Part shown: positions 1 to 10,841 of the stretch, piece by piece
Numbering within the stretch: the first letter of the stretch is position 1
Layout: each line of letters begins with the position of its first letter
Assembly: GCA_051294375.1 (NCBI GenBank)
Contig: JBJCIZ010000028.1
Span: forward strand, 992,437 to 1,056,436
Direction of reading: 5' to 3'
DNA: 64,000 nucleotides
From: Paraspadella gotoi
Taxonomy: Eukaryota > Chaetognatha
The notes under the pieces: model-generated
What the model was told of the DNA's origin: nothing
Database searches by the model: none
Seen by the model: the letters and a program-made list of their open reading frames with translations, nothing else
Made by a program: the position numbers and the translations under genes

Positions 1-501
1 GTCACTCACCAAAGGTTTGGAAGGTGAATGTTGTTGTGGGGAGTTGTTGTGTGAGAAGGGAAATTGGTGGGTGTTAAATAGGTTCGATTGTTTTTCCGTC
101 AGAAGCAGATTTGTGGTTTAATCCTAATGAGATGGGGTCTCTCAATATCACATTCATTATTTATTACTCGTTAATAACTTAAAATTAATTCACAATTTCC
201 CCATTAATTAAACCACTCCAAATACCCAAAAAATCGCTCTTTTTCCACCCTAGACTCGGAAGATCCACTGATCGTAGAAAACTGGGCGGGATCCTCGGGA
301 AGACGGAATCAACACAGGGACAAATTCTCTCGCGACTCTGACGGGAGAGGGAGAGGAAGAGGAGGAGGAAGAGGAGGGAGGAGAGATTGGGGAGGAGGAG
401 GAGGTCGGGGCGGAGAGGGTCGCTACGAGCCTCGTGCCTGGCCCTCCCGCGATAATCGCTCCCACGACAGAGGAAACAGACGAGACGGATCTAACAGATA
501 G
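1..501 (+). CDS. RAMAC-like protein 1 (3' part, cut by window start)
   Basis: Two exons are visible: the last 14 bases of one (1-14, encoding S-L-T-K plus one base) and a terminal exon 254-501 ending in TAG. The joined reading gives LTK-D-SEDPLIVENW, followed by NQHRDKF and an RG-rich tail. This matches RAMAC (FAM103A1), the small activating subunit of the mRNA cap guanine-N7 methyltransferase RNMT, whose hallmark is an N-terminal acidic stretch, an RFTEND-type box, a PPIVEEW-type box and an Arg/Gly/Asn-rich RNA-binding tail. The tail here is short, as in vertebrate RAMAC. The next gene downstream is a paralogue with the same intron position and phase, so the two are a tandem duplication. The start codon lies outside the window. 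Confidence 0.75.
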
Positions 502-841
502 ACTCATTGACTCGTCGCACAGATGGACGCACAATTTGTTAATGTCTCGTTAGTTGCTACTCTTCTACAACCTTTTTTTTTGTCCTGCGGCCCCTTTTCT
601 TTATCCCAGTTACATTTTTTCATCCACCGTTTTATATATTGCATTCATTCGCTCGTACTTTTCTTTACCGATTCCGATTTGTTACGAATAATCACGATTA
701 TTTATGAGACGTTTTCTTACTGCGTTAACTATTTTTTTTTGTGATTTCATGTTTCAATTCGTAGATTCGAGAAAAAAGTAAACAAAACAAAACTAAAAAT
801 TAAAGGAGAAACAAAAGAGCAAAGTCCCCCCCCTCCACAAA
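502..841. other. spacer between the two RAMAC-like genes
   Basis: AT-rich and T-rich DNA with no coding signal. A pyrimidine stretch ends in an acceptor-like TAG at 762-764, about 78 bases before the next ATG. It could be a 5'-UTR intron acceptor, a trans-splice acceptor or chance. Confidence 0.5.
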
Positions 842-2559
842 ATGGCGGGTGCCATCCCGTCCGTCGCCGATCCCTTCAACGTGACCCCCGAGGAGGAATC
901 CGCCGTCCTCGCTTTTTTCGAGGAGACCTTCCGGTTTCGTTTCACCGAACGCGACCCGGGATTCCAGAAGGCGCTCACCAAAGGTTCGAGAGACGCGGGA
1001 CGACCGAGACGACGTCTAAGAGGCTCCCCCGTTGGGCGGACGTCTGTGGAAAAAAAAAAAGGCCATCTCGCTCTCATATCTTTCTCTCTTTTCGAATGCT
1101 TGTATTTATGATTTTTTTTTTCCCTTCAGGGTTTTTTAATAAAAAAGAAAACTGACGCCAACGTCGATTGAGTTTTACGCGATTGAAACTTTTTACGAGT
1201 TTTACTTCTGTGAACCTTTTTTTGATTTTTCTATAAAAAAAAAACAAAAAAACCGTCGATTCGTTTTATATCAATTTGCATTGAGTTTATTACGCTCAGT
1301 CAACGGGTTTAAATATTAAATTTATTATTTTTAACGAAAAATTTGTCAAATTCCATGATGATTTATAATTCTGAAAAAGAAAAAAAAAATTACAACTTGG
1401 TTTATTTATTAAACTAGTAATTTTTAATTTTGCTAATTTCCCACTATTTGGCAAATTTTTCTACTAAGGTTGTTACCATTTACTTTTATATTCCTTATTC
1501 GCCTCTTCCTCTTTCTCCTTCCCCCCTTCTCCCCCCCCACAAATCCCAGACCCCGAGGAGCCTTTGATAGTGGAACGATGGGTGGGCGCGACCGCCCGAC
1601 GGAACCAACACCGCGACAAATTCGCCAACGACGTCGAATGGAGAGGAAGAGGAAGAGGAAGGGGGAGGAGAGGGTGGGGAAGGGGTAGAGGAGACGGAGG
1701 AAGAGGATATTTCTCGGGCGGAGGCTTCGAGGGAGGAAGAGGACGAGGAGGATTCGAAGGGAGAGGACGAGGAAGAGGAGAGAGGGGATTCGATAGAGGA
1801 AGAGGACGAGGAAGAGGCAGAGGAGAAAGTCGAGATTCGTCGCCCGGAATGGGAAGAGGGAGAGGACGAGGCAGAGGAGAAGATAGGGATTCGTCGCCGG
1901 GAATCGGAAGAGGACGAGGCAGAGGACGAGGCAGAGTAGAAGACCGGGATTCGTCGCCGGCCGTCGGATCTTCTAGAAAACGACCGGCCGACGCCGACAG
2001 CGCGGACGACGCCGCCTCTCCCGCCAAAAACTCTCGATCGAACGAGGATTATTCTCGGCGGCGCCATCACCGCGACGCCAACGGCCACGATCGAAGCCGC
2101 AGCGGCAGCCCCGGACGTCGCAGCGGCAGCCCCGGACGCCGCAGCGGCAGCCCCGGACGCCGCAGCCCCGTCCCCCGACGCCGCCATCCCGACGACCCCA
2201 AGGACAATCCCTACGATCGCGACCACGCCGATCGTCGCCCCTGGCGCAGTCGCGGCCCAAGACGAGGCCGGTTCTATCATCGCAAAAAGGGCTACGAGTA
2301 TCAAGCGGCCTACGAAGATAGAGACAATCCCGAATCATGGCCCGCCGAGATTGAGGCGCTTCCTCCTCCGGTACCTTTCGAATCATTCGGTCTGGGACCC
2401 GGAGAACGCGGGCCCGACGACGCCGTCTATAGGGCCTCGAACAGCGGCGTCAAAAACGGCGCCGGTGAAGCCGAAGACGACGACAGCGACGACGAAAGCA
2501 TCTCGAAATATGACTTGATGGCGGACGATCGAAGCGACGGGGAAATTCCGTCCGACTAA
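842..2559 (+). CDS. RAMAC-like protein 2 with long RG/RS-rich C-terminal extension
   Basis: Exons 842-983 and 1550-2559 join in phase 1 to give 383 aa. Residues 24-60 contain FFEETFRFRFTERD and then EEPLIVERW, the RAMAC signature for binding and activating the cap methyltransferase RNMT. After NQHRDKF comes about 110 residues of RGRGRG repeats, then three RRSGSPG repeats, and a C-terminal block (FYHRKKGYEY, a proline/acidic section, ending DGEIPSD) that I do not recognise. Known RAMAC proteins are about 118 aa, so two thirds of this protein is extra. RG and RS repeats suggest RNA binding and arginine methylation or SR-type phosphorylation (inference). The in-frame ATG with an upstream A-rich leader was taken as start. 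The family call is firm for the N-terminus; the role of the tail is unknown. Confidence 0.75.
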
Positions 2560-2898
2560 GGAGGCCACGTTTATTCGTCGCGTCTTGCGGCGAATTTATC
2601 GTCGCGTCTTGCGGCGAATTGCGGCGAACCAGAGAAGAGAGATCTCTTCGTCGTCGTTTCGTTAATTTTTTCAGATTTAAAAAAAAAAAAGCCATCGTTG
2701 ATACAAACAAAAGTCTCTCGTTGAGCTTTTTTATTACGAATTCGCGTTGTGACATTTGTGACATTTGTACGCGTTATACTAATTCGACTTTCTCTAGCTT
2801 AAAACACGTTCTATTTGTTAATTTCATAGTCTTAAACATAAACTAAGACGCTTATTCGAATGACCCGGGGGGGACTTTATCCAACGAGTTAACGAGAC
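2560..2898. other. spacer with duplicated hairpin-forming unit
   Basis: Just after the RAMAC-like 2 stop a 24-bp unit is repeated in tandem at 2575-2620. Each unit holds TCGTCGC-GTCTT-GCGGCGA, able to fold into a stem-loop in the 3' UTR. Further right is an acceptor-like pyrimidine tract ending in AG at 2796-2797, about 100 bases before the MLLT10 ATG. Confidence 0.5.
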
Positions 2899-3216
2899 AT
2901 GACGACTCAAAAGAAGACCGACCGAAAAGTGGGCGGTGGCAGCGGCGGACTCGGTCTCGCCGGCGGCGGCGCCTTCAAGGCCATGGTCGGCGGTTGCTGC
3001 GTCTGCTCCGAGGAGCAAGGCTGGGCCGAGAACCCCCTCGTCTACTGCGACGGCGACGGATGCAGCGTCGCCGTCCACAAACATTGCTACGGCATCATAA
3101 AAGTCCCCGCCGGATCTTGGTTCTGCAGGTCTCTGGGTTTGTGGGCGAGATGAAGGGGGGGGTTTTGGTTTAAATCCCGCTGTGAATATTTTTTATAATA
3201 TTTCAGAAAATGCATT

Positions 3217-3251
<35 letters not shown>

Positions 3252-6200
3252 CCCTCCCCCCTAGAAAATGCGAGTCCCAGGAACGCGCCGCCCGTGTCAA
3301 ATGCGAGTTGTGCCCGATGAAGACGGGCGCCCTCAAGCGGACGGACACGGGGTCGTGGGCCCACGTCGTCTGCGCCCTCTACATCCCCGAAGTCTCCTTC
3401 AGAAACGTTGAGACGACGATGGAACCGATAATATTGTCCAACGTTCCGAGGTAAGTACAGGAAGTTGGTCCTGGCGGAGTGTCGAGACTCTTCGCCTTTA
3501 TTCCTCGTTTAAAGTTCGTAAAAAATGATCACATTTTGAAAAGGCACAAAAGGCCAATGGTTTTTTTTTATATTTTCAAATTTTGAGCCATTTCAAAATT
3601 CAAAAAGCTGATGTTAATTGTATTCAAAGTATGTTTTTCAAAAAATACACGGCTAATAAAATTTTGTTTTCCGATATAATTTTTTTTTCAACCTAATTAA
3701 AAATGTTTATTAGTCAAAAAACATTCATATTTACTATTTATTTAGTTTATTTACATAGACATAACCGGGGTATAAACTTCTTTTCAATAAGGCCTTTTCG
3801 AGTGAAAAATAACCTGCAGCTATTTCTTATAATCTTTGGCGTTTCACGACCTCCCTATTCTCTTCCACTTAAAAAAAAAAAGCGATCGCTTCCTCAAAAC
3901 CTGCGCCATCTGCGAGGATCAAGGCAAAGAGTCCCGCGCCTCCTACGGCGCCTGCATGCAATGCAGCAAGACCAACTGCAAGATCTACTTTCACGTCACC
4001 TGCGCTCAGTCTGAGGGACTCTTGTGCGAGGAGCAGAACGCCAGGGACATAGTTACGTACTGCGGCTACTGTCCGCAACACTACCGGTTCGGTGGGAAGG
4101 GGGACGTTATTAATGTTTAACTTTCGCAATTGTACAATTTACAATTATCATCCTCATCAGGAAAGTTTCGAAACGCGAAAACGTCAAAGCGATTCCCGCC
4201 TTTCGAGATCCCGAGTTTCCAGAATCGACGCCGGAATCCTCGCCGGAAAAGCTCGTCGGCGTTCCCGTCGTCGGAAGCGGCATCAATCTCAACGACGGCG
4301 TCGTTTCATCCTTCTGCGCCTCCCTTCCTTATCTCGCCGACGATTACCGTCAGCCGCCTTCGCTTCCGCCCTCCAGCGCCTCCCTGCTCGGCCTCGGCCG
4401 CGTCTCCACTTCTTCCGGATCGCCGCTGGGTTCGCCGCTCGGCGCCGTCGAGGAGGCCGGCGCCGCCGCGGCAGCGTCCGCCGCGGCGGTCGCTGCGGCG
4501 GCGGAGTCTCTGAAGCGGAAGACGCGCGAAGGGTCGAGCGACGGATCCAACGCTTCGTCGAAGAAGACGAAGAAGAAGAAGAAACGAAAGCCGGAGAATG
4601 TGGGAGGAAGGTTGGGATATGATGGACGAATTGAATTGAGTGTCAATAGTCAGAGATACCTGAAGAGACATTCTATATAAGCAGTCCCTGAGCTTCGGAT
4701 CAGGCTGTAACACTGTGTTACAGGCGGGTTAAGCGCCCCGTCCCTCTTAACTGCTAGGCGACCACCGGGCTGGAACCCCGAACCTTTGGGTTGGGAGGCG
4801 AATGACTTGCCTCCTGCACCAATGGCCGCTAGGGAGAAGTCTGTTGCATCTCTTGAATGAATTGTTGTTTGTGGAAAGTTTGTCACCAAGCTGAGGCATG
4901 TCGCCTGAAAGTGTTGTTGTTGCTGTTGTGTTTGGAAGTTGGGCTCACCAATGAAGAGACAGTAATGATAGTTGTGTTAATGACAGAACCGTTCAATATA
5001 AGCAGGCTCTGAGCTTCGGATCAAGCTGTAAAACTGTTACAGGCGGGTTAAGCGCCCCGCCCCCCACTGCGAGTCGACCACCGGGCTAGAATCCCGGACC
5101 TTTGGGTTGGGAGGCGAATGACTTGCCCCCTGCACCAATGGCCGCTGATGAACGGTTGGTGGATTTTAGTGGAAAATTACGAACGGTTGTGTTTGTCGAT
5201 ACTCGGACTGAAAAAAAGCTGAATGATAATAGCTAGTGATTGAATGAATGGTTGATTGGTTGATTGATTGAGCCAAATGAGTTACAGAACATTGAACAAA
5301 CAAAAAAACAAACAATACTCTTAGCATCGCTACAACCATCAACAAATTCCATTATCTATTCATATTCTCAGGGATTCCGACGACGACCGCGACGACGCCG
5401 AACCTCCTCGAACGACGACCTCCTCCGCGACCTCCTCCACTTTAGCCTCGCAACAAGAAGCTCTCCTCTCCAAGATGAAGCCCACTTCCGTCGTCCTCAG
5501 CCAACTTCCGCAGCAGCATCAGTCCTTCTCTTCCCGTCCCGCCGCCACAGCAGCCGCAGCCTCCGACGCCCTCCACCGATCATTATCTCGGTCGTCCCCG
5601 TCGCTGCCGACCAGCGCCGCGTCGGCGTCGCCGGCCGAGCGACTCTCCTCGGCTTCGCCGGTGGGCGGCGCCGGCGCCGCTTCGGCGGAGGAGGCGTCGG
5701 CCGCGACGGCGCCGTCGCATTCCTTGACTTCGGTCGGAAGTTCGTCGTCGTCGGTGACGTCATTGTCGAGGTTTTGTTAGTTTTATTTTAATGTTTAATA
5801 TTTATTTATTAACAAAGTTTGATTTTATTTATTTATAAACTTTTAATTTATGCGAAACTAATCAAAAGTATTCCCAAAATAGTAAACTAAAACTCAATAG
5901 AAAACTGAATCAAAAGATATGGAAAATAATCTAATCTACTACAATATGCAAAATAGATTGAACTCAAAAGTGATTCTGCTACATTCGCCCCCTTCCTATA
6001 TCCCCAGCGCTTCCACGGTCCCCTTCGCCACTTCAAACAACCCTTCCCCTCCAAGCGGCGATTCCAACACTCCCACCGAGGGCGCCACCCCCGGCGACAC
6101 TCCTAGAGACACGCCCAGCGTCTTCACGGGCGACGAGGAAGAGGAAGAGACGGTTCGTCGCGAGGCGCCGGCGACGCCGCCGGCCAAATGCGACATGAGC

Positions 6201-7796
6201 GTCGACGAAATACCGACGACGAAAATAACGACGAAAAAGAAGAAAAAGAAAAAAATGGCGTCGCCGAATTTCGACGCCGCCTCAATGATTCCAACCTCGG
6301 CTCCTTCCGACTCTAACCGACCCGCCTACGTGGGACCCGTCCCGCCAACTCGACGCCATCAAACTCATTCGGTCAATCACTTCGTCAAGGACGGCAAACC
6401 CGCCACGTCCAAGTCCTCGTCCTCCTCGGGATTCCCGACTTCCCTCGACCAATTGTTGGAGCAGCACTGGGATCTCGGGAGTCACTTCATCATGAGCGAA
6501 TCGGAGCATTTCGACATCGCCACTCTCCTCCAGTGCCTCTATCAGTTGAAGCAGGAAAACCTCAAGCTGGAGGCGTGTTCCAAGGCGATGCAGGTGAGAA
6601 AGGAGCATCTCTTGGCGGTTAACGCTAGACTCAGGATCTCGCTCAAGGATGGCGCGCCTCCCGGCTCCGTTGCGGCGTCCTCGTCTGTACCCGACCCCGC
6701 TGCAGCCTCAGCGCCGCCGCCTCCACTGCCGCCGCGACTGACCAACGGCCCGACGCAACCCTACGAGTCGTCTTCCTTCGCGACGCCCTCGAGCCACGCC
6801 TCCTCGTCAACCGGAGATTCGGCGGCGCCGCTTTCCGCCTCCTACTTTCCCGGCGTTGTCGACAGTCGTCTCGAGTCTGTCGTCGAGAAAAAGGAAGTAT
6901 TTCCGTCGGAGGCGAAGGAGGCTGACGTGAAGCCTCACCCGACCTTGCCCGGGACGGCGTTGGCCGGGTCGGCCCCGCCCACGCCGCGTTTGGGTCCATC
7001 GCCGAAGCCGTCGCCGACGCCGCTACATTATCTGCCGAATCCGCCTCCGCCCGCTGCTCACGCTCACCAGCCGATACCGCAGGCGCCGTCGCCGACTCGG
7101 CGTCGCAGCGTCTCTCCGCGGCCTTCGTCCGCCGGAAGATCAGCACCGTCGCCGGGATTGGTCGATCGATCGGCGCCACCGCCGCCGGAACGGCATCGCG
7201 TGGTCGTGTCCCCGCAGTCGCACCTTCTCGCCGCCGCCGGAAAACTTTCGCCGCACGACGCGATCATCTGGCGACAACAGCTGTTGCTGCAGCAGCAAAC
7301 GACGGCGGCTGTAGCGGCCGCAGCAGTCGCCGCGTCTCCTTTTCCAGAACTGAAAGTGTCGCCTGTTAGGGATCCTTCGCGAGAGAGACGAGAGTCGGCC
7401 GAAGCCAAGAATCTCGATCCCCTCCAGGTTCACGCCGAGTCCATCTTGCTACACCAACAGCAGCAGCAACAACAGCAACAAAAATACCTCGCATCCGCCC
7501 TCGCCGCTTCGCCCTACAAACCCATCTCGCCGCAGCAACTTCAACTTTTGCTGCAGCAACAACAGCAACCGCCACTCATCTACGGAACCGGATCGTCCGC
7601 CGTCAATCAGACGCCGCTAGTTTATCGCATGATGGCGCAACCGTCTCCCGCGGCGGCGGCGGCTGCTGCGGCGGCGGCGGGGGCGAATCCTACCGATCTT
7701 TCGCCGCCTCAGCAGCAGCAGCACAAGCGGACGCCGCCGTCGCAGAAGCATCCGCCGCCACCGCATAGACCGTCCGGACATTCGCCGAGAAAGTAG
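2899..7796 (+). CDS. MLLT10: AF10/AF17-type PHD-finger protein (DOT1L cofactor)
   Basis: Six exons: 2899-3128, 3265-3450, 3883-4086, 4161-4610, 5372-5770 and 6008-7796, giving 1085 aa with all phases matching. Residues about 30-210 form the PHD finger, zinc knuckle and extended PHD module: [10 protein letters not shown], then [15 protein letters not shown], then [22 protein letters not shown] serine/alanine-rich middle with a lysine cluster ([10 protein letters not shown]) follows. The octapeptide motif and leucine zipper are in exon 6 ([10 protein letters not shown], then [18 protein letters not shown]), the segment that recruits the histone H3K79 methyltransferase DOT1L in vertebrates. The C-terminus is rich in polyQ, polyA and proline. 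The PHD module of human AF10 reads unmodified H3K27. An apparent ATG at 5919 lies inside the last intron and is not a start. Intron 4 carries two SINEs. Confidence 0.93.
4676..4830 (-). repeat. tRNA-derived SINE, copy 1
   Basis: Read on the minus strand the element starts with a tRNA-like head: an A-box-like TGGTGCAGGAGGCAAG and a B-box/T-arm-like GGTTCGGGGTTCCAGCCC. A body with TTAACCCGCC and TGATCCGAAGCTCAG follows. It is about 85% like the copy at 4997. It lies in MLLT10 intron 4. Confidence 0.6.
4997..5146 (-). repeat. tRNA-derived SINE, copy 2
   Basis: Second copy in the same orientation, about 170 bp downstream of copy 1 in MLLT10 intron 4, with the same tRNA-like head and body. It is flanked by AACCGTTCA (4987-4995) and its exact inverse TGAACGGTT (5149-5157). 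Confidence 0.6.
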
Positions 7797-8643
7797 AACT
7801 CGTTTTATTTTTATTTGAGATGAAAAAAACAAAAACAAAAACCGAAAAACAGATTTCGTATCTTTATTAACAATTACACAATAAGGCGTAGTAAAAATAT
7901 TAAAATCAAGTAGAATCAAAATTCGAATAGTAGATCATGAACAGGCTTGTACCTGTGAACGTTTTTAAATAAAAAAAAATGTATTTTATTAATTTTCGCA
8001 TACGCCCATATTTATACATACTCGGTATAGAAAATATTAAAATTTTAAGATAGTTTTTTCTTATTTTTGAAAGCAGATTCGAATTCCTCACGAAAAGTTG
8101 ATAAAAAAAATATAACTTAATGAAAAAAATTTTGATCGACTTATTTTGTTTTATCAACTTTTTATGAAGAATTCGAATCTGCTTTCAAAACTAAAAAAAC
8201 TATTTTTAAAATTTAAACATTTTCTAAGGTAAGTACTATGTATAAATATAGGCGTATGCGAAAATTAATTTATTTAAAACAATTTATATATCAATATTTT
8301 TTAATACAAGACTGTTCATGAACAACTATTCGAATTTTAATCTGCAACTTTCACTCCGCCTTATTACACAATGACAATTTTTTTCCCCTCGAAAAAGTCG
8401 GTTTTTATCCCCTTTTTTTTTGGTTCGTTATGCGCAGTTAGTTAAACGTTTTTTTTGATATTGTTTCCATTGGTATTTTTTTTTCTCGTCGCATTGATTA
8501 ACTGAAATTAAACTTGAAAAACGAAGTCATTCGTGCATAATTGAATTTTAATAAAAGTTTAGACTTTAGTTTTTGAGATTTTTTTTTTTTCTTAAGTCGA
8601 TCGACTTTATCTCTTTTTTTTTTAGTTTATTTTTAATTTTCTC
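7797..8643. other. spacer MLLT10-HAUS4 holding a palindromic MITE
   Basis: Besides the foldback element annotated separately (7882-8363), this is T-rich DNA. A strong polypyrimidine tract ends in TAG at 8623-8625, only 18 bases before the HAUS4 ATG. Confidence 0.5.
7882..8363. mobile_element. 482-bp foldback MITE with 8-bp target duplication
   Basis: The whole element is an imperfect palindrome: both halves read TAAGGCG, then AAAATTCGAATAGT, CATGAACAG, TTTTCGCATACGCC and GAAAGCAGATTCGAATTC towards a centre near 8125. It is bounded by direct repeats TTACACAA at 7874-7881 and 8364-8371. An 8-bp duplication with terminal inverted repeats suggests mobilisation by a hAT-like (or other 8-bp-TSD) transposase. 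It has no coding capacity. Confidence 0.8.
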
Positions 8644-10810
8644 ATGACTGTTCGGGGACACTCCACGGTCCCCCCGACGCCGAAGCCTCGCGACTTCGCA
8701 CCCGCCGACGATGCTCGTCCGCCGAGGCGATCCGTCAAGGCCGCCGGCGCCGAAGCGGCCTCGGACTTTCTCTCTCGGGCTAAGAACCGCAAAGGCCGCC
8801 CGCTAGACCTGGAAGGCTTCGTCGAGGCCGTGACGGGCGCCCGCGCCCGAGCGGCCGACGAGGCTTTGACCGAGGCCGAGCGGAGAGAGACGAAAGCGGA
8901 GAGAGAGAATCGGAGTCGTCGTCTGCTCTGGGATTTGGCGGCGGAGGAAGCGAAGGGGGACGAGTTCGCGGTGAGAAAGGGGGGGGGGGAGTCGGGAGTC
9001 GGAAGGATAACAACAACAATTCGAAACAACGACCAACGACGATGCAAACAAATAATTGCGGGAATGGTTGCAAAAATATCTTATGTCAACAATAAACGAG
9101 AACAAATAAGGGGAAGATAAAAATGAAAAAGAAGAAGAGATCGGGAGACAAAGTCAAGCAACTCCGTCCACATGAGACGGCAACTCAATCACGGGACTTC
9201 GGGAAGCGAGCAGGTCCCCGTTCTCGCGCTGAAGGCAGACAGAAAGTCTCTCAAAAAAGTGCTTAGACGTTTTGCCGATATCTAAGCCTGCATTCGTTGC
9301 TTGGAGTTTGGCGAAATCTTTTAAGTTTGAGAAAGCATCCAGGTCCCATGCCCCGAAGGTAGTAACAACCAGAGGGATGAAGCCAACGTCGATGACCATT
9401 CTGACATACTGAGTCATTTTAACTCGTTTCTGTAACTTTGACAATACAAATTTGAGTTTGAGTTATAAAATGTTTTTTTTTAAAAACAAAAACGATATTA
9501 ACACAATTGTTAAATACAAAAATAGTAACGGTATCAATAACAACGTAAAAAGACTGGAACTGTATCTGCCAAGTATTATTTTTTAAAAGTTATAAACTAA
9601 TTCATAAGAAACTATAAAAAAGAACGTTCAAGGATCAAATGTCAAAATCATAACCAGAAACAGCAAATAACCGAAAAACATCGAGTATAAACAGTTATAC
9701 AAATGAAATTTTTTAAATATTTTTCTTTCCTCTTTCTATAATTTTCCATCGTTTTTTTTCCCGCCGGTCGACGAAAGAAGACGACCCCGAGGCCAAAACG
9801 AATCTTTTCGTATTTGATTGACGTTTAGCTCATTAATATCTTCAAGATATCATTGTTTAAAACACTTACTATGCTGTAGTGTCACTATTCGCCATTAAAA
9901 TTTTAAATTAAATTATTCAACATCTGTGCTACTGCAATATGCAAATAAGATTATTGGTATTGTGCAAAGTCGACTTTAATGACGTTAGGCTTTTTCCCCC
10001 CCCTCAGTTATCCGTTCTAGATTCGGCGGCGGCCGCCCAGTCTCTCAGGGACGCCAACGGCCTCGTCCGGGGAGAGGAGGAAAACGCAGAGTATGGTGAG
10101 GAAAAATTAATTAAAAAATACAATTTAAAAAAAAAATTGATTGTAACTCGAGAGTTTGGAAAGACCGTTAAATATTTTAAAGGCAACTAAATATTATTTT
10201 AGACTGCTTATGGTTATTGTGCTTATGGTTATTGGTTATAAATTGTCAAATATTACAAATATACACTACAATACGCCCATTTCCCGGCCATCATGGATAT
10301 TTCCTCGCAATTATCCCCCCCCCCTCCTCCTAACCTCTTCCCCTATTCCCCGCAGTCCCTTCCCTCCTCGGTCTCCGCCCTTTCGACGTCGCCCCATCTC
10401 GCTCCGACGTCCGCGAATTCAAATCCTCCCTCGCGCCGCTCGTCGCTCGAAGGATCGAGGCGAAGAGGGAGAGGCTCCTTCAGTTTGTGGATCCGACCAA
10501 GATGCTGAGCAAAAGGTGGGTTGCTGGGAGGGGGGAGGTTGGGGAAGCGAATCAGGTGCGGGGGCGAGATCGTTAAAAAAAAAGCAAAGTCAGTGAGGCT
10601 CCGATAGTTGCGATGAAGATTTCGCTCTTTCGTATGGATAAATGACGCCTGACACGTTTACGTAGCGCTCTGACAAGTGTTCTGAAATGCCCTCGAATGA
10701 ATAAACGGTGAGATTTCCTCTCATGCTCGAGGCTCGTGGTATCTCGCCTACCGTACCTTTAGCAAGAGAACCTTGGACCCGGAACGCACGGCTCGGGGGA
10801 ATTTATTTGC

Positions 10811-10841
<31 letters not shown>

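Noticed and set aside
1495-2304. Minus-strand ORF of 269 codons, Ser/Ala-rich
   Set aside because: It is the antisense shadow of the RG-repeat exon of RAMAC-like 2, has no family features, and the + strand frame has clear homology.
5919-6007. ATG opening the long last MLLT10 reading frame
   Set aside because: It lies in the intron: the acceptor CCCCAG at 6002-6007 joins exon 5 in matching phase, and the intervening codons show no homology.
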